Shown here piece after piece: positions 10,198 through 21,900 of a stretch of DNA of 64,000 bases. The stretch spans positions 57,083,732 to 57,147,731 of the forward strand of contig NC_071668.1 in NCBI RefSeq assembly GCF_028554725.1. Reading direction: 5' to 3'. This DNA comes from Zeugodacus cucurbitae (Eukaryota; Arthropoda; Insecta; Diptera; Tephritidae). The position numbers and the translations under genes are program-made. How positions within the stretch are numbered: position 1 is the first letter of the stretch; each line of letters starts with the position of its first letter. The notes under the pieces were generated by a model. The model saw only the letters and a program-made list of their open reading frames with translations. It did not search any database and was not told where the DNA came from.

Positions 10198-12010
10198 AAC
10201 AAACTAACCGATATATACGAATAAAGTCCATTGGAAGTTTGAAAAGCCGTATATCAGATATATGGAGGTTAAAGGAAGTATTGACCCAATTTTGCCTATT
10301 TTCGGCACAGAGAGACACTTTCATCACTAGCGTTGAGGTCTTCATCTTCGGTATCTGGGGCCTTGAAATATTATGATCCGATTTCGGCATTACGAAGGGC
10401 AATACCACAGCAAAAATGCAATATTTATGCAAAGTTTTGCTCCGATATCTTCACTGGTGTTTAATATATAGATTGCTAAGTGAACCAATGGGCTTCAAAA
10501 TTGTGGTAAATATAAGGAAAGTAGATGTGGTTGTGAACAGATTACGCCCATTTTCAAACTGTGGTATAGGGAAGCCAAGGAAATGGTTCGAATCGAGTTT
10601 TGTTGAAATCGGTCAAGAAATTTCTGAGCTTTCGTTTACGACCATAAGGGGTTATATACAGTTAGAATTTTCAAAAAATCGATTTTTTTTATTTCATTTT
10701 CTTAATGTACATATATTTAAGAATACACACAGAAAATTTCATATCTTTCCGGTGAATATTTTCAAAGTTACAAGCAAATGAAAAATTTGAAAAGGCGTTT
10801 CAGAGTGCTTTTAAGTACAAGGTCCAAACTTTAAACGCGTTTTTCTCAAAATGGTGTTTTCAAAGTCGGTGACCAACATTACTCGAAAACGGCTTGACCG
10901 ATTAGTCTCAAATTTTAACGCGACCTTCTTAAATATATTTTTTAGTAATTAATCGAAGATTTTTTCTCTCCGATAAATATTTTTTTTTATAAACAATTTA
11001 AGGCCGAAATTTCGGTGAAAAATCTATTTTTTTTTTTTTGAGAAACCGCCATTTTGTGAAAAAAATTTATTTTGCTTATTCCTTCGATTAATTACTAGAT
11101 TTAACATTATTTTAACGAAATCTGTTTGGTTTTTTTAATTTCGGATGATCCAGTTCCGAGATGTAGTGGTCACCGCAAAACGTCTTTTTTGAGAGGAGCT
11201 CCTGGAGATCAGCTGTAGCTCTTTTTCAAATAAATATTTTTACTAGTACTAAGTCTTAAAATACAGTTAAAAGATACCATAATATATATGTGTATAAATT
11301 TTTGGATCAATAAATTAAAAAGTTTTCTCAGAAAAAATTCTGGAAAATTCACTTTTTTTCGGCCGTCTAACTGTATATAACCCCATAAGTAAGCCTTCTA
11401 TATCATCTTTAACGTGAAATTTAAGATTTCTGGTTGTTTTCCTTACTGATTTAAGGATTTTAAGTCATTTTCAACACAACATTTGTGTGGGAGGTTGGCG
11501 TGGTCATAATCAGATTTCCTCAATTTTTAGACTGTATAAGGAAGTGCATGAAGGAAAATACTCTAGAGAGTTTCGTTAATATAGATTTAGTAGTTTACGA
11601 AATATGTACAAAAACCTTAGTTGTGGGCGGGGTCACGCCTACTTTCCCAAAAAATTACACCCAAATATGCCACTTCCTAGTGTGACCTTTGTACCAAATT
11701 TTATTTTTATACTTTTATTTATGACTTAGTTATGGCACTTAATATTTTCGGTTGTCGCCATTTCGTGGGCGTGGCAGTGGGCCGATTCCGCCCATTTACG
11801 AAACTAACTTTCTTATGGTGCCAAGAAAGACGTATACAATCTGTTTCACAATGCTTTCTCAATTTTTAATCAAGTAGTCGCTTGAACGGACAGACAGACA
11901 TATTTCAACTCTACTCGTCATCCTGATCATTTAAATATACATAACCCTAACACAAACCGTTATGTAAACAAAAAAACTATAATACTCTGTGCAACATGTT
12001 GCGGGAATAT
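10198..12010 (+). repeat. Dispersed repeat A, copy 3, interrupted
   Basis: Plus-strand copy lacking the hairpin-bearing 5' tip; homology begins near the segment matching AAAGTCCATTG of copy 1. It ends with GTTGCGGGAATATA at about 11997-12010. A family-B element is inserted at 10648-11384 and splits it. The 3' tip lies only about 35 bases from the polyadenylation signal of the antigen-5 gene. Confidence 0.8.
10648..11384. mobile_element. Family-B TIR element (737 bases), ATAA target duplication
   Basis: Terminal inverted repeats of 19 bases are perfect: GGGGTTATATACAGTTAGA at 10648-10666 and its complement at 11366-11384. The element is flanked on both sides by ATAA (10644-10647 and 11385-11388). 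The sequence across the empty site resembles repeat A copy 1 (GCATAAGTGGG), supporting a 4-base duplication. No coding sequence is seen, so it is non-autonomous. A second copy begins identically at 44806 after TTAA. A WTAA target with 4-base duplication suggests a piggyBac- or Kolobok-related mechanism, but this is inference. Confidence 0.85.
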
Positions 12011-12043
12011 AATAAAAACTGTAGTCAATAGTTAACACGTAAA

Positions 12044-12049
12044 TTTATT
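12044..12049 (-). promoter_or_regulatory. Polyadenylation signal AATAAA of antigen-5 gene
   Basis: AATAAA on the minus strand, 10 bases beyond the stop codon. It is the nearest canonical signal to the antigen-5 gene. Cleavage would then fall at or inside the adjacent repeat A copy, so the repeat may supply the downstream element. Confidence 0.5.
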
Positions 12050-12059
12050 CTTCATAATC

Positions 12060-13004
12060 CTAATATTCTATTATTTTGCCAGTATTTGTACAAAGATGAG
12101 GATATCTAATACTTGGTACACTTTCATAATGACCACACTCGGAAGCTGATGAATTTCCTTTCTTGTACATAGTCGCACCGTCAATATTGGTGACTGAGTA
12201 ATTACAAGTAACTACGCGAAAATAATCGTTAACAGCCTTTTGACATAGCGCCAAACCACACCCAACGAAAGCTGCACGTTCGTTTGCCATTGCAGAGAAG
12301 TGACCGATATCTCCCCAGTCCTCAGCGCTGAAATTCGTCAAAATATTTATTGTAGGGGGTATTCCAAAAAAAACTTTAATTCAATAAAATTTGTACTTTA
12401 CACTCACCCTTTCGGAAATTCGTCTGCCAGAGCATTGCCATCATCTACTTTTTGATATTCGTTCCACCAACTATCTACCGTTCCTAAAATTTTAGCACTC
12501 ACTTCCTTTAGCTTTGCATCTGCACCCCCCCTATGAAGATTTTGACCCGAGCCTGGAAACCGTTCAGTATCGTGACAGCTGTCATGTTCCATATTACAAC
12601 GTTTCGCATGTATTCCAGCTATATATGCTAACTCGTCATCCCAAATTACTTCACGCATACGAGTAGCTTTCGGAAATTTTCCACCGCCTTTGAATTCTTG
12701 TTCGCCGCCAGCTAATCTGTTGCGGTGCTCATTATGTCGATCGACATATAAATCTTTTACTTTTCGTGTCAGGGGCAAAAGTCCAAGCAGTTCGGCTTCT
12801 TGTGGCTTATAAGAGATGTGGATAATTTAGGAATGGACTAATAATATATTGGCTACTTACCACAGAATACGGATCACACATAAAATGTTTACTATCACCA
12901 CATAATTTTTCCTGCTTATCACAATAATAAAACGCGTTTGTGAAAATGCAAGGCCATATCGCTATAGCGACTAAATAAAACCGAAAGTTTAGAAAATGGA
13001 TCAT
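12060..13004 (-). CDS. Antigen-5-like secreted CAP-domain protein (3 exons)
   Basis: Exons 13004-12861, 12805-12408 and 12327-12060. Introns are 55 bases (donor GTAAGT) and 80 bases (donor GTGAGT), both ending in AG. The junctions are phase 0 and phase 2 and give one 269-residue frame. The first ATG (preceded by AAC, a good fly start context) is chosen because it opens a signal peptide, residues 1-24, with likely cleavage after TNA. Cys-rich YYCDKQEKLC follows (26-35), then the CAP domain: RHNEHRN (71-77), VIWDDELAYIAGIHAKRC (101-118), GQNL (135-138), GHF with His190 (189-191), and C-terminal CNYSVTN and YPHLC motifs. These are antigen-5/CRISP-family hallmarks, and the length is normal for fly members. 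The product should be secreted; its biochemical role is not shown by the sequence. It is intact despite repeats crowding both sides. Confidence 0.92.
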
Positions 13005-13239
13005 GTTAAAGCGGATATACTTGTATATAAAATAAATGTTTAAACCTCCTCGAAAATTCCAAAAAAAAAAACTTAAAAAAATATATACATATGTTGACTG
13101 AATATCTTTAATTTATAATGAAAAATGCTCGAAAAGTCTACAGACAAGTTATTCAAGGAACCTGTATATATTTATAACTTGTTTGAAAAATTTCCAAGCA
13201 TTTTTAATTCAAAGTGTATTTAACGCAGTGTGAATTTTA

Positions 13240-14030
13240 TTCGTCCACAAAAGAATGAGATCCGGCGGCGGCGGGCCCATAAAATGTAACGAAAAAATAT
13301 AAAGGCTATAACTGAGCCATAAATAAAGCTATGGAAATAAAATTTGGTACAAAGGATCGCACTAGGAAGGGACATGTTTCGATGTAATTTTTCTGGGAAA
13401 GTGCCGCCCTTATCAAGTTTATTGTACATATCTCGTAAACTACTAAAGCTATATCAAGCAAATATTCTGGAGGTATTTACTTCAGCCAATTAAACAGTCT
13501 AAAAATTAGAGTAAATCGGATGGTAACCACACCTACCTGCCATACAAAGATTATGTTGAAAACTACTAAAAATGTTTTAATTCCGTAAGGAAAAACACCA
13601 GAAACCTTAAATTTCGTGATAAAAATGTCATAGAACGGCTACAATTAAATTTGTGTACAAAATGGGTCAAAAACTATATCTCTGAAACTACTCGACCAAT
13701 TTCAACGAAATTCAAAAACATTTCCTTGGCATCCCAATGCTATAATTTTAAAATGGACAATCGGTTCCCAACCACGCCTTCCAACCAATATACAGACTAA
13801 AATGTTGAAGTCTATCTGATTCAATATGTATTTAAGTTAAAATATCTAAACAAAACTTTGAACAAATGCTGTATTTCGAGTGTAGCATAGCACGTAACAG
13901 ACTATAACTTTTCAAGGCCTCATATATCGAAAACGAGGACCTCAAAGCTTGAGGCTAATTTTTTATTGAAATGTCTCAAATATTGTAAAGAAATTCAAAG
14001 AAGAAAAATATTTCTTCCAACAATGCACAG
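13240..14030 (-). repeat. Dispersed repeat A, copy 4 (internal fragment)
   Basis: Minus-strand internal portion of repeat A lacking both tips. Blocks such as TTGTACATATCTCGTAAACT, ACTACTAAAAATG and ATATCTCTGAAACTACTCGACC match the reverse complement of copies 1 and 3. It lies about 230 bases upstream of the antigen-5 start codon, so part of that gene's promoter may be repeat-derived. Confidence 0.75.
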
Positions 14031-14766
14031 TGGTTCAGCTTGTATGAAGGCGCGGTCGTAAATACTTCCCGTTGAGATATCGCTATGAAATTTTCACAAA
14101 AATCTAGAAAAATATTTTAAATATACATATATTTAAAAAATTGGCCCCATCGGACTACTAGGTCCTATAGCTCCCATAGGACAGTATTTGCTATTATATG
14201 GCAATGATGTGCAAAAATGTTTCTTATGGCCATGGTTGGAGCGTCAAAACTTTCAGTAAGGCTTTGGGAAAAAAGTTAAGAAAGCGAGAAAAAAGCTGAA
14301 CATGATTTGTCGTTATAATTTCCCTTATCCAACCCCCATATTCCACCTATAAGAATAATATCATATAAAAAATTAATGTAGGGAAAAAGCAAATTATCAA
14401 CCAATTTAGTACAGTTCATTTTTTCACTGCCATTCAACAGACATTATAATTAGAACAAAAACTTATAATGTATCCTCTAGTAAACCGTACACAGATTGAA
14501 ATAAAGACGATTTATCCTTCTTTCCAAGCTTCCTTAGCCCAATTATGATGAGTTTGAACTTAAAAATAGTTAATTCAAATTGTATTATTATTTTGACGAT
14601 TGCAAATACATCTGCAACTTTCCGCACCTAACCTTAACACTTTTATTACCTTAAGACTCTGCTAAATACGATATAAAATACTATTAAAGGGGGATCGCGG
14701 GGGAACACAATTAAAACTTTATGTAAACACATTGAAGACGCAGAAAAAAGATCCAAAAAAATATAG
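14031..14766. other. No gene; possible unclassified repeat remnant
   Basis: The segment near 14080-14190 (GATATCGCTATGAAATTTTC and a GTCCTAT/ATAGGAC inverted pair) resembles dispersed fly repeats I recall, but no second copy was found in this window. The rest is AT-rich spacer. Confidence 0.3.
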
Positions 14767-14782
14767 GTGATATAAAACACTA

Positions 14783-15620
14783 CTTCTTCTTCTTGACTGG
14801 CGAAGACACCGCTTACGCGGTTTAGCCGAGTCCAAAACAGCGGGCCACGTATCTCTCCTTCTGGCAGTTTGGCGCCAATTGGTTATACCAAACGAAGCCA
14901 GGTCCCTCTCCACCTGGTCCTTCCATCGGAGTGGAGGTCTCCCTCTTCCTCGGCTTCCACCAGCGGGTACTCCATCGAATACTTTCAGAGCTGGAGCACT
15001 TTCATCCATTCGAACAACATGACCTAGCCAGCGTAGCCGCTGTTTTTTTATTCGCTGGACTATGTCAATGTCGTCGAATAACACATACAGCTCATCGTTC
15101 CATCGTCTGCGGTATTCGCCGTTGCCAATGTTTGAGGGACCATAAATTTTCCGCAAAACCTTTCTCTCGAAAACTCCTAGTGCCGTCTCATCGGATGTTG
15201 ACATCGTCCACGCTTCTGCACCGTAAAGTAGAACGGGAATGATGAGAGACTTGTAGAGTTTGGTTTTTGTTCGTCGAGAGAGGACTTTACTTTTCAATTG
15301 CCTACTTAGTACATAGTAGCACCTGTTGGGAAGAGTGATTCTGCGTTGGATTTCGAGGCTGACATTTTTATTGCTGTTAATGCTGGTTCCCAGGTAGACG
15401 AAATTATCTACAACTTCAAAGTTATGACTGTCAACAGTGACGTGGGAGCCAAGACGCGAATGCGCTGACTGCTTGTTTGATGACAAGAGATATTTCGTAT
15501 TGTCCTCGTTCAACACCAGACCCATACGCTTCGCTTCCTTATCCAGTCTGGAAAAAGCAGAACTAACGGCGGGGGTGTTGTTTCCAATGATATCGATATC
15601 ATCGGCGTACGCCAGTAGCT
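14783..15620 (-). mobile_element. 5'-truncated LINE with intact target duplication (L1)
   Basis: An 838-base LINE 3' fragment flanked by a perfect 16-base duplication, GTGATATAAAACACTA, at 14767-14782 and 15621-15636. The frame is open from the RT YADD box (TAC at 15609, read leftwards) through the thumb (NRCYYVLSRQLKSKVLSRRT, LLYGAEAW) and the C-terminal RLRWLGHVVRMDESAPALKV and RWKDQVERDL blocks. A one- or two-base loss before the usual ITA-stop end makes the frame run through the target duplication to 14719. The tail is a short GAA repeat. Truncation at the YADD box, tail and duplication are typical of target-primed reverse transcription. I recognise the lineage from insect genomes but not its clade with certainty. 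Confidence 0.92.
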
Positions 15621-15636
15621 GTGATATAAAACACTA

Positions 15637-17815
15637 ACTTCACAAAAAATAAAAATCACGTTAGTCCTTATTAATTTCACAAGTTAAAGTAAATACCTTT
15701 AGCTGCAAAATCCATTAAAAATAATCTTGATTCGTTAACCTGAACATTTACCAGAACAAATGGAAGTCGTTTGCTTCTGTGAAATTAAAAAAAAAAATCT
15801 GATATGCTTTAAAAAAAATCCGGTTGTTCATGCATTTAACGCTATTTTTAGAAAGTACCGTTAGATTTTTAGGAAAACCCGGTTTGCAAATAGGAAGTGT
15901 AGACAATTTAGTGGCCATCGGTATACATTTTGTCGAAAAATCGTGAGATGGATTTTTTGATTTTTGGCCTATGGCGGAACCACTGTGCAATGTGCGTCTG
16001 TGACAAAAATGGGCAAAATCAGACCAACATTTCCTCTTGCCTCCATATACCTCATATTCGGATCTGGACTTTCAATATAGCTTTTATGGGCGGAAGTCAA
16101 TTCAGCGGCCGCAGCTGAGTTCGTCATTTATATTTCCAAAATGCTAATAAGACTTTTCTAAAGTATAGTGCTACATAGGAGGCAATGGAAAATGTACTTA
16201 TAATATAAGAGAGTCTACTTATAACATAATCGCTCGCACGAGAAAGTGACTTGTCCCGATATGACCTAGTCAGACGACATGTATTGTGGATTTTTCTAAA
16301 TTTTTACTGCCACCTAAGCAACAGGTGGCACAGTTAATGTCCAGCCAATTATACAACCTATTTAAATGCGAAATTTCGCACAAAAGTAAAAGTTCAATAA
16401 ATAACATGATTTTTCACCTTAAGCGTACCTTCAGGTATTGCCACTTCAAATCAAGTATAAAATATGCAGCAATATGTGCAACAAAGCACACAGTTAGTTG
16501 TGTACAACTTGAATGCAGCAAATGGCAAGCAACAAGCAAAGACAACGAATAACTAACGGGAAACTAGGACATTTTGCAATATATCACTTGCACTTTGCAT
16601 GCATAAAACAGCGGTTAATATTACAGCAGCACACACACACACACACAAAAAGCAAATAAATATATTTGAAATGGAAATGAGGCACAACAGCAACAACTTG
16701 CCACTTGTATAACAGTAGTATTGTGGCAAAGTGCAACAAAAATTTGCAACTGAAGACAATACTCAAGGAATTGCCTTTTTTCCATATATACCGCTAAAGC
16801 TTGTTTACCGTTAGTTTATTTTTTTCCTTATTTTTTATTTTTTTTTCCTTATTTATTATTACTTCTTTGTACGATGCACACAGTTATAGATCTTCGAGCC
16901 CATTATTTCTTAGAAAACTCTCTGCCTTTAGTTCACTCTCAGCCAACGATTTTCAAACTGATTTACAAACTATTTGTTTTTGTTTTGTTGCAGATTGATA
17001 TTCGCTATGGTTACATGCTTTAGTATTAATGCCACTACCATTTACTGTCCCTCCCCTTCACTTCCTCTTCTTCTTATTCTTGATACTCGCTTTAAAGCAG
17101 CGTTGCTTTGTGGCGCAACAGATAGAAATTAAATCCGTTGCTTACTTGACTGTGAATGAAGGCAGCCGCCGTGGGCTTCACTTACTCAACTTAGAACAAA
17201 AGCTAGCATACAATAATAAACAACAACAACAACACTATATAGTTGAGAAGCTAACAGGTTAAGCATTCACTTGAGGCGGAAGCAGTTTAAAGCACCCGTT
17301 GCTGTGTTGAATGGTAAATGCTGTTGGAATGTAAATGAGATACATTTTTATGTGACAAAGCAACGAGTAGTGGGCGGTTATGCATATAGCATATTACCGT
17401 TAAAATGCAAAACATATAGCCGCCCACTTGTACACAATTGAGATGGGCGCGCAAATGCAAAAGAGCGCAACCCCACGGATGTCCAGTTGGAGAAAAATGC
17501 AGCAAGCAGTGTTGAAAGAATAAAATAAAAATCAGTAAGGAAGTACAAAGAATAGGCGGAACCAGATATTAAAGACCCAGGAAAGTTTTATGTGCAAGAA
17601 TAATGAAGTATATAGAATTATTACCACCAAATTATTATAAGAACTTTCAATTATCAGATTTGTATGTCTAAAACACAAAAAGAGGCACAGAGAACAACTC
17701 CACATAGAAGCTAGAGAAAAACGATGACCGATTTCTTTGAAAATTGGAACTTAATTTCATTATACCATTCTAACCTAATTTTATTAACATAACCCGAATA
17801 TTAATTTTATAATGA
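15637..17815. other. No gene seen
   Basis: Contains a CA microsatellite at 16630-16647, poly-T rich tracts at 16817-16860 and a CAACAACAACAACA run at 17220-17233. Open frames here are low-complexity or lack motifs. Part of 15880-16120 (a GGCGGAACCACTGTGCAATG block) may be an old dispersed repeat. Confidence 0.5.
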
Positions 17816-18512
17816 ACAAGAAAAAACGTTAACTTCGGCTGTAACGAAGCTAATATACCCTTCACAGGTGCATTTCACTATGTGTTTAAGCAAATCTAAA
17901 GACGTAAGAAAAAAGACGTAAGTAAAAGAAAAGAAAACATTTTACTAATTATTTTTAGCCGGGTTGTTTGCTAGAAACATTAAGGTTATATAGTTAACCG
18001 TTCTGAACAATTTCTTCGGAGATTATATTATTACCTTAAGCAATAATCCATGTCAAATTTCTTGAAGATACCACGTCAAATGCGAAAATTTTCCATACAA
18101 GCCATTGATTCCGATCATTCGATTTGTATGACAGCTATATGCTATAGTGAACCGATCTGAACAATTTTTGGGAGATTAAATTATTTCTATGAACAATAAC
18201 TCACACAAATTTCGTGAAGAAATGTAGTAAAATGCGGAAGTTTTCCATACAAGCCCTTGATTCCGATCGTTCAGTTTGTATGGCATCTATATGATATAGT
18301 GGTCCGATATCGGTTCCGACAATCCGAGCAGCTTCTTCAAGAGAAAATAATATCTGCAAAATTTCAAAACGATATCTTAAAAACTGAAGGACTAGTTCGT
18401 ATATATACAGACAGACGGACATGGCTAAATCGACTCAGTTCAACATACTGATCATTTATGTATATACTTTATAGGGTCTCCGACGTTTCCTTCTGGGTAT
18501 TACAAACTTCAA
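17816..18512 (+). repeat. Dispersed repeat E, unclassified fly repeat
   Basis: Opens with AACTTCGGCTGTAACGAAGCTAATATACCC-type sequence (from 17830) containing a CTTCGGCTGTAACGAAG hairpin. It carries two internal copies of a TTTTCCATACAAGC..TTGATTCCGATC unit (near 18090 and 18240). It ends with ACAGACAGACGGACATGGCT (18407 onward) and GGGTCTCCGACGTTTCC. The closing block is familiar from many fly genomes. The architecture, hairpin head and GGACGGAC-type tract near the tail, parallels repeat A. No coding capacity; truncated at its 3' end beside a mariner relic. Confidence 0.7.
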
Positions 18513-18523
18513 AGATCAGTACA

Positions 18524-18995
18524 AAAGGAAATCCATTTCGAGGTTCCCTACTACGTCTCAGATGATCCATCCGTTGAGTTCAATTTATGATTACTCGTTC
18601 GAGTACGTTACCAGTCGAAATGGTAACTGTCGAATGACTCACGTATGCGTGATGTTTTGCTCCAAGGCCTGAATGGAAGCGGGATTGTCCGCTTAGACTT
18701 TAGACTTTACATATTCCCACAGGAAAAAGTCTAACGATGTGATATCAGACGATCTTGGTATTCAGTTCTTGTACAAGCTGTATTTTGTACGCTTTCAATT
18801 TAATATCTCGAAGTATAATGCGGAAAGTCGTTCCATACGTCAGTCCCGATTGCAGCGAACAACTCCGAATCGGGTCTCCACGGTCTTCGTGTACACTCGC
18901 AGCTACGGCTGTAATATTTTCCTCACTGCGTGCTGGACGTTGTCTATTCGATCGAATATTATCCTATGCTGAATCTCAAGATGGGTGATGTTTTA
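18524..18995 (-). mobile_element. Rosa-like mariner relic, internally deleted (copy a)
   Basis: Minus-strand relic. The right portion translates to the linker region RPARSEENITAVAASVHED and TYGTTFRI-type motifs. This is joined by a large internal deletion to sequence related to the transposase C-terminus and the 3' end (ATCCATTTCGAGGTTCCCTA at 18530). The whole catalytic centre is absent. The family assignment (insect mariner of DD41D type) rests on motif recognition. Confidence 0.7.
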
Positions 18996-21900
18996 ATTAC
19001 AACGTTTAGGTTTCGTATAGGATTTGTTTTTTTATGTTCATTGTACTGCTATAGATCTTATTAACATCATTTGGTAGGCGTGGCAATTGTCTTAGGGAGC
19101 CGAGTTGCCCAAGCCCAAGAAAATCAAAGTTCAACAAAGTATCTCAATATTATCCCAATTATTCTGCGCATAGAGGTCGTAGGAACATGTAAATCATTAT
19201 TATGATCTCTACCTAACTCCACGATTTACCTACGGTAACTTTTTAATGGCAAGAAAATAAATATATTTCTGCGCGGGTACACACAAAGTGCAATGCCGCT
19301 GCAATTTGCGTGGGCGTGGCAGAAGCGAAGTTAAAAATAATCCGTATAAAAATATTTCTGCCATTTAGAATTACAATACAGCCACATACCCATACACACA
19401 CAAATACATAAAAAATGAGCGATAGTGCGCCGTCAGTTTCTGCCCACTGCACGCACACAGACTAACACGCGAAATACAGTTACAAGTACAAAACTCCCAA
19501 GCGATGATGAAGTGCATGCAGCCAAGCGTCCAGTGGTTATCACTATTCTTGCTCTTGCTGCTAGCTAGAAAGTGTGCTGCCAAAAGCAGCTGCATGCTTT
19601 TATATACTTTTTGCACTCGCTTGTGTGTGTGTTTGTTATTGTGCTGTTGTGTTGTTGTATATTGTTGTGTGCGTGCATCATAACTCTCGCATCGCAACAG
19701 ACACACAGTGCATGACGAATGAGTAATGGACCAAGAGCGACGCACACATACCCATAGTTAATGTACGGCACTCTACGCCAAGCCCATGGTCCATGGGCTC
19801 TGTTGATAGATTCACTCACTTACAAATACATTAAGAAATGAATTAATGTGAAATATTGTTGCCAAGCTTCGAAGTGTGCTTAGGCGTTCTTGCAGCCATG
19901 TGCTGAACTCTAGTTTGCCATGCGCAAGTGGGGTGTTGTTGCTATAATAAATGATTGTCCAGTTGAAAGTTGAAGTTGTACCATATTTTAAGAGAGATGA
20001 TACTTATCCGATCTCATTTGAATGTATCCTTAGCTTGGTCATTAATTTTGCGTTTTAAAAGTTGTAGGTTTGAGGAGTGAAAAAATTGCGCTTTTTAATT
20101 TGATAAGTCGTTGTTGTTGTTGGTAATATAAAATATTTTGAAATAGTTTTTAAGGCATGTTGCCGGGTCGACGTCTTAGTTGGAATAGTTGACCTTTAAG
20201 CCGGCAACAAATCTGAATCTGTTCCGAATACGTAGACTCAAATGCTGTAGGAGCATCTGTTCTTGCTGAACATAAACTATCATTCTCTCCAGCCACTCAG
20301 TCAAAACCCCCATCAGTGGTTCGAAGGAAGAATAGAAATTATAAGATAACTGAATAGTTCCACTCTAATTTGATCCAGTATTTTTAAAATATACTAGACA
20401 TGAAGGACTGCATTTCGAATTAAAGCACCGGAAAAAATTCCTTATTTCATCGTCAAATATTTCTATGACAATCCTAAATAAGGTTCATGTTGTTCCGAAG
20501 CACAAATGTTAAGTTCTTCAGAACATCTTAGAACCTCCACAAATGGCTATTTCGTAAGATATTCCTTCGAAACCTTTTTGGTGCTCTATAAAACCTAGGT
20601 AAGGCGTTCTTGAAATCATCCCTGATTGACGTTAAAATTATAAAATTATATTAATATGGAGGTATACTTAAAGCTTATATATTCAACATTATAGGCCACT
20701 CATGGGTCATAGCTCTTAACTCAGAACCCGTAGCTGTCGTGCTGAGCTTCGTACTTAATCTAACTCATAGGTTGTATCTGAAAAGGCTTGCTGGAAGATG
20801 GAATCCATTCTTGGGTAGATCTTGCTTTACTCCAACTTTGGTAGACCATTAAATGATTAAAAATAAGTAAAACCGAATAAATTACTTTGAGATTTCATTT
20901 CCAAATGGCCACTTTACAGATATTGCGGAGATCAAGGTATTATCATTGTAGATCATTGTACAACTCACTGATCCAAAAAAGATTAGATCGTCAAAAAACT
21001 GTTCCGGAGGCGTAGCAGTAGATATTGTGGGGATTATCTGGACTCTAGAGTCTGCAATACTATAAATTCAAATATCATAGAATACTACGAACTAGTAACT
21101 TGATTGAGACTAATTGGGGAATGATAAATCACTCAACATATATCACCTAAGGTAGAGCTTCATCATTATATCTGTGGTTGTAGCACAATATATTTTGTTC
21201 TGGCATTAATCCTAAATTGAAGACCGCCAAAGAAACTTTTCATAAGGCTCCACTATAAAACAGTAAAAACTTTGGTCGACAACTCCACTGAACTACTAAG
21301 GAGATTATAAGATCATGTTGAACACGAAAAATTTCGGCAGATTTGAATAATCGACCCTAGCAGGAGTTCTTTAGTATTTTTTGTATGTATGAGTTGGATG
21401 GATCATCTTCTGTCAGCTCAGCTTCACGATTTAGCGACTATTTCCTTTCGACGTAAGAATTTATTTATTGCTAAACGGGTTTTGAATAACATCGTTTACC
21501 TCATCCCTTTCTGCTTTCCGAATGGATTTTATTGGTCAATAAAGTCTAACCTGTTTATTATGAGCGAACACTTTTAAGGTTATGGAGACTCGTCTGAAAT
21601 TTTGGGTATATTTTGTGGAATTACCAATAACGTGGAAAGTGTAAGCACAGGAACTTGATAGGCTAAACTTACTTATATTAGTAAATCTGCTGGTAATGAT
21701 GACAAAAGACATGGAGACTGTTAACACGACACAAGTTCCAGCCCTTGGTAATTTTGAACAGCTATATGAATGCCACTGCAATCAACTCTCAGGCAGAGTT
21801 GACATAATTCTGATAACTCAATAGAATTTTGTATCCTTTGCTTGCTTTCCATACGTCCATTTCACGAAATGGTGAATTTCCTTAATCAAAGGATATGCAC

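Noticed and set aside
13023..13031. TATATAAA-like box upstream of the antigen-5 start codon (minus strand)
   Set aside because: It lies only about 20-27 bases from the ATG, so a start site at the usual distance would fall at or after the start codon.
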